Below are positions 22,774-31,541 of a stretch of 52,305 bases of DNA, one piece after another. Made by a program: the position numbers and the translations under genes. Origin of the DNA: a virus; the IMG/VR virus record IMGVR_UViG_3300047481_000444, positions 1 to 52,305 of that record. The stretch is one strand, 5' to 3'. Under the pieces are notes generated by a model. It searched no databases, was not told where the DNA came from, and saw only the letters and a program-made list of their open reading frames with translations. How positions within the stretch are numbered: the first letter of the stretch is position 1; every line of letters begins with the position of its first letter.

Positions 22774-25287
22774 TTAAGATCGGGTAATGCTTAAGAGATA
22801 GTTGTAGTCAACCACTTCAACATCCATAACAGTTCTGTTATTGCCACCACTAACTCTCATCTGAAGGAGGGCGCTCGTTGTTACTCCCGATGTAGCATCT
22901 GAAACAGAAAGTGTTAAAGACCCAGTATCACCGCCACTATCAGCAGTGGTTATCCCGTCAATAGTGCCGTTATATGCGGCAAAATAAACAAGCCACCACG
23001 CTCCAAGACCTCCGCTTAAGTCAGCATTTCTTGAAGCTGCTCTAACAAAAACATACCCCACTTGCCATTCTGTAGTGGTGGTAGTGATAAACGCTCGACA
23101 AGTAACTGTTCCAGAGTTGTCTGGAGACATTGTTTTTCCGGCATAAACACCAAGATCGTTATTATTTGCACCCCACAATATTGATCCACGAAAATGATTT
23201 TGCGGGGCGTTTGATCCATATCCCGGAATACCGGAATTAAAGTACCTCGGATTCCCATCCCCATCCGACAGCACGATGTAGTTGCTGGCAGTGCGGATGT
23301 CGAGGCCACCTTGGTTGCCGGAGTAGCCGCCAATGATGGTGTTCTTTGCGCCCGTAGTAACGTAATGGCCCGCGCCCTCCGCGCTAGCATTTACACCAAA
23401 GAAATTATTTGCAGTACCAGTAGTTACAGAGACACCGGCATTACGCCCAACGAACGTTCCGTACTGCGCCGTCGTAACGCCGTATGCCGCCTGATAGCCT
23501 ACTGCGGTAATCGCTCTTGCGGTAGTGCTTGAATATCCCGCCTGATACCCCAAGAAAGCGTGTTCGTATCCCGTCGTATTGCTATACCCAGCCTGATAAC
23601 CTACAGCAGTGTTGTTGGAGGCGGTGGTGTTTAAGGCAAGTGCCTGTATACCAATTGCAGTGTTTGAAGAGCCAGTGGTATTTGAATACAGGGAGTTTGA
23701 TCCAACCGCCGCATTGTAATTGCCCGTCGTGTTAACCCATAGAGACACATCCCCAATTGCAAGGTTCAAGTACCCGGTCGTGGTTCCGCGAAGTGCGTAT
23801 GAACCAAAAGCGGTGTTCTGATAACCCGTGGTAATTGCTGTTCCCGCCTCGAAGCCAACAGCCGTGTTGTTATTCCCGGTGGTGTGGCTATAAAGAGCCT
23901 TGTACCCAATGGCAACAACCTGAGTCCCAGTCGTATTGCTATACCCCGCCTGATACCCCACAGCAGTGTTGTTGGAGGCGGTGGTGTTGGAGTTTAACGC
24001 AAGACTACCAAGCGTGGTGTTGTATGACCCTGTAGTATTTGCAAATAACGATCGGTCGCCAACACCCGTGTTGTGAGTGCCTGTGGTGTTAAACGCAAGT
24101 GCATTCAGTCCTAAACCAGTATTGAAAGTTCCTGTCGTATTAGTGAAAAGGGCTTGCGTTCCGACAGCCGTGTTATTCGAAGCGGTAGCAACTTTCAACG
24201 CCTCAAAACCAACTGCCGTGTTTTGACTGCCACTCGTATTCGCCGCCAAAGCACTCGCACCCACCGCAGTGTTGGTAGCCACAGCACCTGCGCCACGGCC
24301 TACGGTGATGCCGTACACCGTCAGGTCAGTGCCGCTGTAGAGCAGGTTGGCTGAGTCGGTCAGGTTGCCACCAGTGGTTGTGTAAACCACGCGACCAGTA
24401 GTCAGAGAAGAATCAGTCAGGTTGGAGGCAACAAGCGTTGTCCCATCAAACGTCAGCGCACTCCCACTCGTCGCCACCTTGCTGCCATTCAGGTACAGCA
24501 CGCCGTTGGCGGTGCCTGCATCCAGCACAGGGTTGCTCAGGAACGTCTGCGTGCCGGTGAAGCTCTGAGCAGCGTCTGAGCGTGCGACCGTGGCGCTCGT
24601 AGACGGGAACGTCATCGTCGTCGCGTCAGTGCCAGCAAGGGTTAGGCTGTTGTTGGCTGTCAGCGTTTTACCGTCGGCAATGGTGAGCGTTGCTGATGTT
24701 GCAGGCGCTGTAATCGCCACCTTGTTGATGGACGTTGCCGTGGCTGCCCCAAGAATTGGTGTGGTGAGCGTTGGCGAGGTTGCCAACACGTTGTTACCTG
24801 TTCCTGTGTTCGTCACCGACACTACTTCTTTACTAGCATTCAAGGCCAGTGCAGTGGACGCTGTCAAGCCAGAGAGGGTTGTTGTGCCACTAGCAGACAA
24901 CGACGTAAACGCCCCTGTGCTGGCCGAAGCTGCTCCAATGGCTGTGCCGTCAATAGAGCCGCCATTGATGTCAGCAGTGTCAGCGACAAGGCTGTCAATG
25001 TTGGCTGTGCCATCAATGTAGAGGTCTTTGAATTCAAAGGAAGAGCTGCCCAGGTCAACGGTGTTATCCGTCTTAGGTGTCAACGCTGATGCACTAGCTA
25101 CAACATCCTGCGTAGGACCAATCTTGGTGATGGGAGCACCTTCAGCAGCAGTGCCATCATGTGTGTGACCAGTGGAGGCATGGAACGCTGCTTCAATGGA
25201 GTTGTATTCATTGTCAAAGTCTGAAGCATTGATGACGTTGCCGTCAGCAATGTTGTTTGTAACGTCTTGTCTGATATAGCCAGCCAT
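22774..25287 (-). CDS. Tail fibre / adhesin with YadA-head-like repeats (837 aa)
   Basis: Probable receptor-binding fibre. The N-terminal 90 residues (IRQDVTNNIADGNVINASDFDNEY, which contains the virion-attachment-like start, then HASTGHTHDG) resemble phage fibre anchors. Residues about 95-330 are S/T/A/G-rich beta sequence. Residues about 335-620 are repeated NTAVGxxAL..NTTG units, the left-handed beta-roll repeat of trimeric autotransporter (YadA/Hep_Hag) heads. The C-terminal 200 residues (from about IRTASNYIVLSDGDGN) are a non-repeat tip domain. The repeat and tip DNA differ in base composition from the 5' part, suggesting domain exchange. Confidence 0.85.
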   Translation of the reverse strand: MAGYIRQDVTNNIADGNVINASDFDNEYNSIEAAFHASTGHTHDGTAAEGAPITKIGPTQDVVASASALTPKTDNTVDLGSSSFEFKDLYIDGTANIDSLVADTADINGGSIDGTAIGAASASTGAFTSLSASGTTTLSGLTASTALALNASKEVVSVTNTGTGNNVLATSPTLTTPILGAATATSINKVAITAPATSATLTIADGKTLTANNSLTLAGTDATTMTFPSTSATVARSDAAQSFTGTQTFLSNPVLDAGTANGVLYLNGSKVATSGSALTFDGTTLVASNLTDSSLTTGRVVYTTTGGNLTDSANLLYSGTDLTVYGITVGRGAGAVATNTAVGASALAANTSGSQNTAVGFEALKVATASNNTAVGTQALFTNTTGTFNTGLGLNALAFNTTGTHNTGVGDRSLFANTTGSYNTTLGSLALNSNTTASNNTAVGYQAGYSNTTGTQVVAIGYKALYSHTTGNNNTAVGFEAGTAITTGYQNTAFGSYALRGTTTGYLNLAIGDVSLWVNTTGNYNAAVGSNSLYSNTTGSSNTAIGIQALALNTTASNNTAVGYQAGYSNTTGYEHAFLGYQAGYSSTTARAITAVGYQAAYGVTTAQYGTFVGRNAGVSVTTGTANNFFGVNASAEGAGHYVTTGAKNTIIGGYSGNQGGLDIRTASNYIVLSDGDGNPRYFNSGIPGYGSNAPQNHFRGSILWGANNNDLGVYAGKTMSPDNSGTVTCRAFITTTTTEWQVGYVFVRAASRNADLSGGLGAWWLVYFAAYNGTIDGITTADSGGDTGSLTLSVSDATSGVTTSALLQMRVSGGNNRTVMDVEVVDYNYLLSITRS

Positions 25288-25301
25288 GTGCTTTTCCTTT
25301 G

Positions 25302-27257
25302 TTAACGTCTATCGTGAGAAGCATACTCTACGGTGACAGCGTCAAAGCTATACGGAGGATCGCTGCTGTTGCTTTCAAATTGCAACGAAACAGAGAAGCC
25401 ACTACCAATAGTCTGCGACTCAAACACCTTCAATAGCTTTTCACCAAATGTTGCAGTGCCGTATGTAGCCAGCGCAGTACCGAAGATACCAATATTGCTG
25501 GCTGCGTTAGTCAGCGTAATGGCCTCAGGTTGTACACTACCTTTACCATCGAAGTCAAGCTTCATGTTAAGGGTAATGTTTACACTGCCTTGTGGGTCTA
25601 AATAGGTGTGTAGCTTGTAGAAGGTTTTTCTGATGCGGGGGTCACTGACAGGCCAATACGGCGTGTAGAAAGAAGCTCTGACAGAAGAGCCAGCAAAGGT
25701 GTTGCCTTCTTCTAGTCTGTAAACATAGCCGTCATTGTTAGCGAAGATGACAAGCTCTGTTCTGTCGTGATAGTCGCTGTCAGCAGAATAGGCTTTGATG
25801 CCTCTAAGCTCAGACCATTCAATTCTGTCGCCAAATTGAGTACCTAAGATGCCTCTAGCACCGTCGCTAGTGACGTTTGCAGAATAGCCAAACAAGCGAT
25901 ATTGGCTCTTGGCTTTGATGGTGAGAGAAGAAAAGAAGGTGCTGCTGCTGATGAGTTCTGTCAACTCAACCTGCACCTGCTTAGACACGGATGCCAAGCC
26001 GAAGTCGCCAATGCGATCAGTGGCAGACAACAGCCTCAAACCATCAGGGCCTAAGAACATGACATCACCACCAACTTCTCTGATGGTGTCAGCAGACACA
26101 CAACCAATTTTTTCTGTGATGGGTTGTAGCTGAACGTCAGCAGCGGAGTTGCCAACAATTCTCTTAATGGCTTGCTCACAAAAAACAATGAGCTGTTCTC
26201 TGAATACAGCCAAGCCTGTTATGTTTCCTCCGACATTGATAACACCACCACCATTCGCAGAGGAGAAGTCATTGTCTGAAAACGGTGCTGCAAAATAGAC
26301 AGCATCACCCTTGGCAAAGAACAAGCTGTTCTTGAACCAAGCTACATATTCAGCACCCTCCAGATCCGCTATTGTCGTTAGCTTGGTGAATGTAGTGCCA
26401 TCATAGAGGAAAGGAAAGCTAACACCATTGACACCAGCAATCTTCTCAACAGAGCCAATACGATAGCGCTCAAATCTAGTTCTGTTGCCTGCGGTGAACT
26501 TAGTGCTTCTGAAGGTGATAGCAGCGTTGTCAGCAGGGCTGCTGTCCAATGCTGGCGATATTGCCAACGTAGCACCACCAGACGTCACTGTAGGTGTTGC
26601 TGTGATGATGTATGTCAGAGCCACACCAGCAATGGTGAAGGTGTCTCCAATCTGAGGAACCGCTGTCAATCCATCAACAATCAGCGACGTTCCTGTCTGG
26701 GCAGCGCCGTCTACCAACACAGTGCCATAGGAAGGGATGTTGATTTGTGTGTAGCCACTGCCTGTGCTCTCATAAACATCATTACCTCTAGCCGCAACAA
26801 CAGTGCCGTCCCAAGCAGCAACGCCTGTGATGAGGCTGGTCTTGCTGCCAAAGACGACAGCAGTGCCGTCAGCAGGACTAGACACCAATGCTGTTGTCAA
26901 CGTCAGTGTCAATGATTGAAGAGTGCTGTTGTAGCTGACACCTCCAGTGTCAATTGTGTAGGTGTTTGCACCAATGGTGACGGTACTGCCTGCAACAGGC
27001 GCTTCAGTGACACCCGCCAACAACAAAGACGTCCCTGTTTGTCCTCCACCTTGAACAACAGCAGCACCATAGTAAGGCACTGCTGCTGTGTCAAACTTCT
27101 GGAAGCCCAAGATGCGTCTATATCCACCATCAACAGAAGGCTCATAGTTTCTAAGCACACGCGCACTGCCGGGCTCTTGTGTGCCTTGTTGAAGCGGAGA
27201 CAGGCTGCTAATCAGCCCTCCTTTGAACTCAACAGGATATGTTTGCCATTGATCCAT
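25302..27257 (-). CDS. Tail hub/stabilisation protein, beta-propeller-like (651 aa)
   Basis: Starts MDQWQTYPVEFKGGLISSLSP and contains RNYEPSVDGGYRRILGF, a hallmark of the podovirus tail proteins that close the portal channel (P22 gp10 / T7 gp12-like roles). The remainder is beta-rich with blade-like repeats (GTSLLLAGVTEAPVAGSTVTI and GTSLIVDGLTAVPQIGDTFTI, which are internal duplicates). It follows the tail adaptor gene and precedes the fibre, the expected order. Fold assignment is by recognition, not computation. Confidence 0.72.
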   Translation of the reverse strand: MDQWQTYPVEFKGGLISSLSPLQQGTQEPGSARVLRNYEPSVDGGYRRILGFQKFDTAAVPYYGAAVVQGGGQTGTSLLLAGVTEAPVAGSTVTIGANTYTIDTGGVSYNSTLQSLTLTLTTALVSSPADGTAVVFGSKTSLITGVAAWDGTVVAARGNDVYESTGSGYTQINIPSYGTVLVDGAAQTGTSLIVDGLTAVPQIGDTFTIAGVALTYIITATPTVTSGGATLAISPALDSSPADNAAITFRSTKFTAGNRTRFERYRIGSVEKIAGVNGVSFPFLYDGTTFTKLTTIADLEGAEYVAWFKNSLFFAKGDAVYFAAPFSDNDFSSANGGGVINVGGNITGLAVFREQLIVFCEQAIKRIVGNSAADVQLQPITEKIGCVSADTIREVGGDVMFLGPDGLRLLSATDRIGDFGLASVSKQVQVELTELISSSTFFSSLTIKAKSQYRLFGYSANVTSDGARGILGTQFGDRIEWSELRGIKAYSADSDYHDRTELVIFANNDGYVYRLEEGNTFAGSSVRASFYTPYWPVSDPRIRKTFYKLHTYLDPQGSVNITLNMKLDFDGKGSVQPEAITLTNAASNIGIFGTALATYGTATFGEKLLKVFESQTIGSGFSVSLQFESNSSDPPYSFDAVTVEYASHDRR

Positions 27258-27980
27258 TTAGGCGAGTCTCGGTCCAGTAATAATCACAGCACCATGAGGA
27301 CGATATGTTGATGTGATGTATTCGTACTTGTTGATGAGAATGCTACGCATCCTTTTCAAGCCTTCATCAAATTTGTTCTTAGCAAGAGCAGCCGCTTGTT
27401 CATTGCTTCTAAACATATAAGCATGGTATTTAGCACCATCAAGAATGACATGCTTATAACGCTCAGGTACAAAAGGAACATCTGTAGGATTAACCAGATC
27501 AACAGGAATCCTATAGTATTCGTAAACTATCTCATAGTCCTCCTTAGGAGGAGGAACAACAACGAACTCATCACTAGGCGCTTGACAAACCTTTGAAGGA
27601 ACATCCAGCCTGCTGGTGTCCGTAGAATACTCTAGGTCTATATATTTCTTCAAATAGTCATCATAGGTGATGACATCAAGACGAATTGTTTTGTTGCCAA
27701 ACGTTGTGTCTTCTTTGATACGGAAGCTGTCGAAATCAATTTTGGAAGCATCTGTAGGAAAAGAATAACGGCTGACACCGTCAGACAACGTTTCTGTATG
27801 CTCTACATGATTGAAAGGCCAGTCTTGTCCAGCTTGATTGATGTCACGCAAAGCATTGTTGACAGCGTCTCTAGCATGGGCATAAAAGCCTTTAGAGGTA
27901 AGGAAGTTGGCTGAGGTCAGCTCCACTTCGTTCAAAGAACGGAGAAGAGCATTGGTGATTTCTAGATAGTTATACGCCAT
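27258..27980 (-). CDS. Head-tail adaptor / tail tube A-like protein (240 aa)
   Basis: Starts MAYNYLEITNALLRSLNEVEL and contains AVNNALRDINQAGQDWPFN and the YEYYRIPVDL...PFVPERYKHVILDGA segments typical of podovirus adaptors that bind below the portal (T7 gp11 / P22 gp4-like role). ATG at 27,980 is used because AAGGAG lies five bases upstream; the GTG three bases earlier is too close. One-base overlap (TGATG) with the upstream gene. Confidence 0.75.
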   Translation of the reverse strand: MAYNYLEITNALLRSLNEVELTSANFLTSKGFYAHARDAVNNALRDINQAGQDWPFNHVEHTETLSDGVSRYSFPTDASKIDFDSFRIKEDTTFGNKTIRLDVITYDDYLKKYIDLEYSTDTSRLDVPSKVCQAPSDEFVVVPPPKEDYEIVYEYYRIPVDLVNPTDVPFVPERYKHVILDGAKYHAYMFRSNEQAAALAKNKFDEGLKRMRSILINKYEYITSTYRPHGAVIITGPRLA

Positions 27981-28300
27981 CACTGCTCCTTGATACGCAG
28001 CTTGATAACACGCTCAGCAACACTTCCACTAGAGTCTGTGATACGACAATAGAGCTTGTACTCAACGTTGTTAGTACCAAGAGCTAGATTAATCGTAGCC
28101 ACTGTATTCGTATGTGTAGCAGAAACGTTTTGCAGACCGTTGACAGTGTTTCCATTGGCAAAGGCTGTCTTGACGTCGCTGGCATTGTCTACAAACCAAG
28201 AAACACTTCCGATGGTGACGCCATTGTTCAACCACCGCGACCAATCTACGCTGTAGTCCAAGATTTCATCAGGGTCTTTATTGGGCCAACGAAAAGACAT
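27980..28300 (-). CDS. Fibre-tail adaptor-like protein (106 aa)
   Basis: Starts MSFRWPNKDPDEILDYSVDW, a signature of short phage proteins annotated as fibre-tail adaptors. The rest is beta-rich and Ig-like (SVSWFVDN, TIGS, YKLYCRITDSSG). It lies between a surface repeat protein and the tail adaptor, consistent with a role at the head-tail or tail-fibre junction. Confidence 0.68.
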   Translation of the reverse strand: MSFRWPNKDPDEILDYSVDWSRWLNNGVTIGSVSWFVDNASDVKTAFANGNTVNGLQNVSATHTNTVATINLALGTNNVEYKLYCRITDSSGSVAERVIKLRIKEQ

Positions 28301-28301
28301 A

Positions 28302-29063
28302 TTATTCCTCTACCAGAGCAAAGCGCTCATCAGCGGTTGTTCGTCTAGCTGTATACACTGATCTGTTATCTTTTTCAACATACACACGACGAAGTTGAGC
28401 ATCTATTTTTTCTGCATACACTGTTCTAGGCTGTTCCTCGACATACACAAGACGCTGCTGTCGTCCTTCAATATACACCAGCCTAGTCCTAGAATACAGC
28501 TCTTTGACAGCTTCGTAATCGAACGAAGTTGTTGTCACAGACAATAGACCAGAAGCAGCGCTTAAACCAAAACCTGCAACATCTACAACTTCGTTCTCTA
28601 GAACAACAACAGAGCCTAGAGAAACACTGCTGCTTACGCCCGTCACCACTGTAAGAGCATTAGCAGCTACTATAGCGCTTCCAACAAACGCAGAAGCACC
28701 CATGCCTGTTACAGCAAAAAGAGCAGTGCCTGTGACAACAAAAGAACCAACAGAAGCTGTTGCAACAACACCTGAGACGCTTGTAACAGCAGCAGCGGTT
28801 ACAACAACTGTGCCGATGTCTGAGGCGCTAGCAACGCCTGTAACAACAACAGACGCATCAGCAACTACGGTAACACTGCCAACATTAGCAACAACGCTAA
28901 CACCAACAATGTCTACATTAGCTTCGGCAGATACAACAACGCTTCCTACCGAAGCTGATGTAGACACTCCATCAGGAATGTAAACTACATTTGAAACACC
29001 ATAGTTATCAGCACCATATACGCCAATACCAAAAATGGCACCACTACGAATAGTTGTAGCCAT
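28302..29063 (-). CDS. Repeat-containing virion protein (253 aa)
   Basis: Residues about 35-175 are degenerate repeats of around 20-23 residues on the theme ASVGSVVVxAxAxVxVTGV, predicted to be beta strands. Residues about 185-250 hold a second set of RLVYVEEQPRTVYAE-like repeats rich in R, V, Y and E. Probably a virion surface or connector protein given its place among structural genes. No named family is assigned with confidence. Confidence 0.6.
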   Translation of the reverse strand: MATTIRSGAIFGIGVYGADNYGVSNVVYIPDGVSTSASVGSVVVSAEANVDIVGVSVVANVGSVTVVADASVVVTGVASASDIGTVVVTAAAVTSVSGVVATASVGSFVVTGTALFAVTGMGASAFVGSAIVAANALTVVTGVSSSVSLGSVVVLENEVVDVAGFGLSAASGLLSVTTTSFDYEAVKELYSRTRLVYIEGRQQRLVYVEEQPRTVYAEKIDAQLRRVYVEKDNRSVYTARRTTADERFALVEE

Positions 29064-29075
29064 TGCTCAATGGTG

Positions 29076-29495
29076 TTAAGAAATACGAAGAATTGCAGTT
29101 GCAGCAGCCGCAACAGGAAACTGCACAGTGAAATCGCCGTTTGTAGAAATTTTGTCTGCTCCAAAATCAATCACTGCAATAGCTTTATTGCTCTTGCTGC
29201 TGTTGTAAATGAGAGCACCGCGTGCTGTAATTGTTGCTGCCGACCACGTTGTATCACTAAAGTCTACAATGGCTGTGCTGCTATCCAAAGAAATAACAGC
29301 ACCACTCAATGTATTACCACCGGCTGTGTATCCAGAAGCAACAATTTCATTGCTTGTGGTGTATGCTGTCGTTGTGGCATCAAGAGAAGCACTGCTGGTA
29401 TACAAAGCAATCTTAATGGTGTCAGTGTCTAGGTCATGAATAGCACCCAACACTTCTTGCTTGAAGCTGTTACAAACCGCTGATGTAATTGCCAT
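29076..29495 (-). CDS. Virion structural protein (139 aa)
   Basis: Starts MAITSAVCNSFKQEVLGAIHD with AGGAA six bases upstream of the ATG at 29,495. Contains IKIALYTSSASLDATTTAY, GNTLSG and a beta-rich remainder, a pattern common in small phage structural proteins. A terminator-like hairpin lies upstream, between it and the 164-aa gene. Exact role unknown. Confidence 0.7.
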   Translation of the reverse strand: MAITSAVCNSFKQEVLGAIHDLDTDTIKIALYTSSASLDATTTAYTTSNEIVASGYTAGGNTLSGAVISLDSSTAIVDFSDTTWSAATITARGALIYNSSKSNKAIAVIDFGADKISTNGDFTVQFPVAAAATAILRIS

Positions 29496-29510
29496 ATCTA
29501 TTCCTAACAA

Positions 29511-29542
29511 CAAAAGGGAGAGAAGACATTGCTGTCTTCCCT
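29511..29542 (-). terminator. Terminator-like hairpin after the 164-aa gene
   Basis: On the minus strand AGGGA and AGACA pair with TGTCT and TCCCT across a GCAA loop, with a four-base bulge, followed by TTTTGTTG. It would reduce read-through from the abundant capsid-region transcript into the tail genes. Confidence 0.6.
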
Positions 29543-29555
29543 CCTCTACACTAGC

Positions 29556-30050
29556 TTAGATGACGTCGCGGTCAACAGTGCCCGGGGCAGGCTTGGCATC
29601 AATGTCGCACAGCACAGCCCACACACGCACAGTGCCGCCTGTCGGGGCAGTGGTGGCAGTGGCGATGAGCAGGTCGATGGTGTCAGCAGTGCCAACAATC
29701 AACGGCTGGAATGCAGCAGCGTTCTGGGCATAAGCACCAGCAGCAGCAGCGTCAAGGTCGAAGCCGTCAACAAAGGCGTCAGCGTCAACACCAGTGATGC
29801 CAAGATCAAGGGTGTTGTCGTTGGACTCGCCAGCGGCAACAGCAGTCACTTCAAAACCAGCATTCAGCACCATCGTGCCAGCAGGGACGTCAATGACTTC
29901 GATGACATCAGCAGCAGCCAGAGCAGAGCCCTTAGCCGTTGCAGCAGCAGCAAAGTCAATCGTCTTCTCGACGAAATACGGCATATTGGTGAGCGACCGC
30001 ACAGGACGCGGAGCACCACCAAGGCCGTTGGAGAGATCAATAGTAGCCAT
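29556..30050 (-). CDS. Probable minor capsid / head decoration protein (164 aa)
   Basis: Starts MATIDLSNGLGGAPRPVRSL, then VIEVIDVPAGTMVLNAGFEV and a D/A-rich beta stretch ending in VRVWAVLCDID. The sequence type (small, beta-rich, acidic, next to the capsid gene and between two terminators) fits head-decoration or capsid-accessory proteins seen beside phage capsid genes. Function inferred from position. Confidence 0.65.
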   Translation of the reverse strand: MATIDLSNGLGGAPRPVRSLTNMPYFVEKTIDFAAAATAKGSALAAADVIEVIDVPAGTMVLNAGFEVTAVAAGESNDNTLDLGITGVDADAFVDGFDLDAAAAGAYAQNAAAFQPLIVGTADTIDLLIATATTAPTGGTVRVWAVLCDIDAKPAPGTVDRDVI

Positions 30051-30072
30051 TTAGGTTCCTTTCAATGTTGTT

Positions 30073-30096
30073 GAAAAGAGGCACCGAAGTGCCTCC
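30073..30096 (-). terminator. Strong terminator after the major capsid gene
   Basis: Minus strand reads GAGGCAC-TTCG-GTGCCTC-TTTTC: a perfect 7-bp stem with a UUCG tetraloop and a U-run, eight bases after the capsid stop. Confidence 0.87.
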
Positions 30097-30103
30097 TTCA
30101 GCT

Positions 30104-31437
30104 TTAGGCGACGTTGTACTTACAAGTCGTGATAGCTTCGCTCTTAAGAATTTTTCTTCCATAGAGATGCATACCACGAACGATGTCAGCAAAGCTGTCC
30201 GGATCACGATAGGTTTCCACCTTGTTGATCTGCTCAGCCGAGGCAACAGCGCTGTCATGACCAGCAACGATGACACCGTAGTTGGTGTTCTGGTTAGCCG
30301 TACCAACAGTGCCGGGACCAGTACCAACCTTGGGCAGGTTGTTGCTGACATAGACACGGAAGCCGTGCAGGTTCTTCACCACAAGACCGTTCTGAAGACC
30401 AGAGCCACCGAAGTCTGCATTCAGAAGACGCGAATCTTCGTCCTTCAGCATTTCAATGAACACCGGATCAACAACAAGCCAACGACCCGTCGTATCCGCG
30501 TTCTGAGTATCCAGCAGACGCGACATACGAGCAACAATCATCAGCGGCGACACAGTGGCCGTCGGAAGTGCCGTAGCACCCGGCAGACGCGGCGCAACAG
30601 GAATCGAATGGTCACCAGCACTAGCAGTGGTGATGTTGCCAAACGAACTCTTGATGAGCTTCATCGAGGTCAGCAGTTCGTCCGAACCAGCAGCCGAGTT
30701 AGCCTTCGTACCCGGGAAGGTAGTGCGGGCAGTGTCAGCATTGGTGTGCAGAGCAGACTGCTCAAAGCCAGACAGGTAGCCGAGGAGTCTTGGTCGAAGT
30801 TGTCGCGCAGACGGTAAGCAGCACGATCAGAGGCCAACGAGAGCCAATTGATGTGCGACTGAGCGGCTTCGATGTCGTCCAATTTGCATTATGTTCAGCA
30901 AGGGTCGTTAATCCTTGCCCGTCTTTTCAGACCGCTGCATCTTTCGATGCAGAGCAGACTATATCATCACCCTATATTCTAGGGGCTGGGCGCTTCCACT
31001 CACTTGAGTGTACGGATTGCTCCTAGTCGTTGAACCTTCCTGATTTCTCAGGCTTGGCTGCTGATTGCCTTAGCTTGTTAGCGTTAGGTTTTCCAGCAAT
31101 TCACCCAGTTCTTTAGATGGGATTGCTCCCAAATGCGTCCAAATCAGTTAAACGCGAAGTAATTGGCCTTATCGACAACCAGCGTAAAGTCGCTGTCCTC
31201 AAGGTCTTGTGCCGTGATCTGCGTGCCACGCGCATATTGACGGACACTGACCTCGGGCTCCAACACGATTTTCACACTGTCCCCCATCGAAGCAATCTCA
31301 CCGAAGTAGTCACTGTTGGTGATAGCCTGAGCGACAGACGCCTTTCTGAAGGCCAGTTGGACCTTCTTGGAATAGATAATGGGACTCCAGTTCCCATTGG
31401 GCAAATTCCCGTACCCTGAAGCACTTGCAAACGCCAT
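30104..31437 (-). CDS. Major capsid protein, split by a group I intron and carrying a frameshift
   Basis: Exon 1 is 31,151-31,437 (287 nt) and exon 2 is 30,104-30,886 (783 nt). Spliced, the junction reads TT|C AAA TTG, giving FAFKLDDIE, which restores the capsid sequence. Exon 2 shifts frame near 30,790 (about residue 128, after RLRDNFDQ): one extra base, or a -1 shift, restores LLGYLSGFEQSAL and the remainder. With that correction the product is 356 aa, a normal capsid size. Landmarks include RKASVAQAITNSDYFGEI, SHINWLSLASDRAAYRL and GFRVYVSNNLP. AAAGGAG precedes the ATG at 31,437. The scaffold gene lies upstream and a strong terminator follows. Confidence 0.88.
30887..31150 (-). ncRNA. Group I self-splicing intron in the major capsid gene (264 nt, no ORF)
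   Basis: Exon 1 ends GCGTT, which pairs with the internal guide GACGC to form P1 with the required U-G pair at the splice site. Exon 2 starts CAAAT, which pairs with the adjacent ATTTG to form P10; the intron ends in G. Core elements are recognisable in order: P-like AATTGCTGGAAAACC, Q-like AATCAGCAGCCAAGC, R-like GTTCAACGACTAG and S-like ATGATATAGTCTG, with GACTA/TAGTC as P7. Peripheral hairpins include CTGCATC-GAAA-GATGCAG with a GNRA loop. The compact size and empty loops leave no room for an endonuclease gene. Confidence 0.9.
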
Positions 31438-31502
31438 GATATTTCTCCTTTAATGGCTTAGCACAGCGCTAATAACTCAACAAGGGCCTTTCTCACTAGG
31501 TG

Positions 31503-31539
31503 GATACTGGATAGCGCTCATGACCCGCTATACAGTATC
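31503..31539 (-). promoter_or_regulatory. Strong hairpin between the HNH gene and the capsid gene
   Basis: Arms at 31,503-31,516 and 31,526-31,539 are 14 bases each with one mismatch and a nine-base loop. It starts right after the HNH stop codon (31,542) on the leftward transcript, in the capsid leader. A second smaller hairpin (TTAGC...GCTAA, about 31,455-31,470) precedes the capsid ribosome binding site. There is no U-run, so an mRNA-processing or stability role is more likely than termination. Confidence 0.6.
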
Positions 31540-31541
31540 GG

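Noticed and set aside
23430-24270. Diversity-generating retroelement target in the fibre gene
   Set aside because: No reverse transcriptase or template-repeat pair is visible; the repeats are structural beta-roll units.
30670-30882. Separate 70-aa gene
   Set aside because: It is the start of capsid exon 2 before the frameshift, not an independent gene.
30065-31419. Rightward open frames over the capsid region
   Set aside because: Antisense to the capsid gene and intron; no ribosome binding sites or known motifs.
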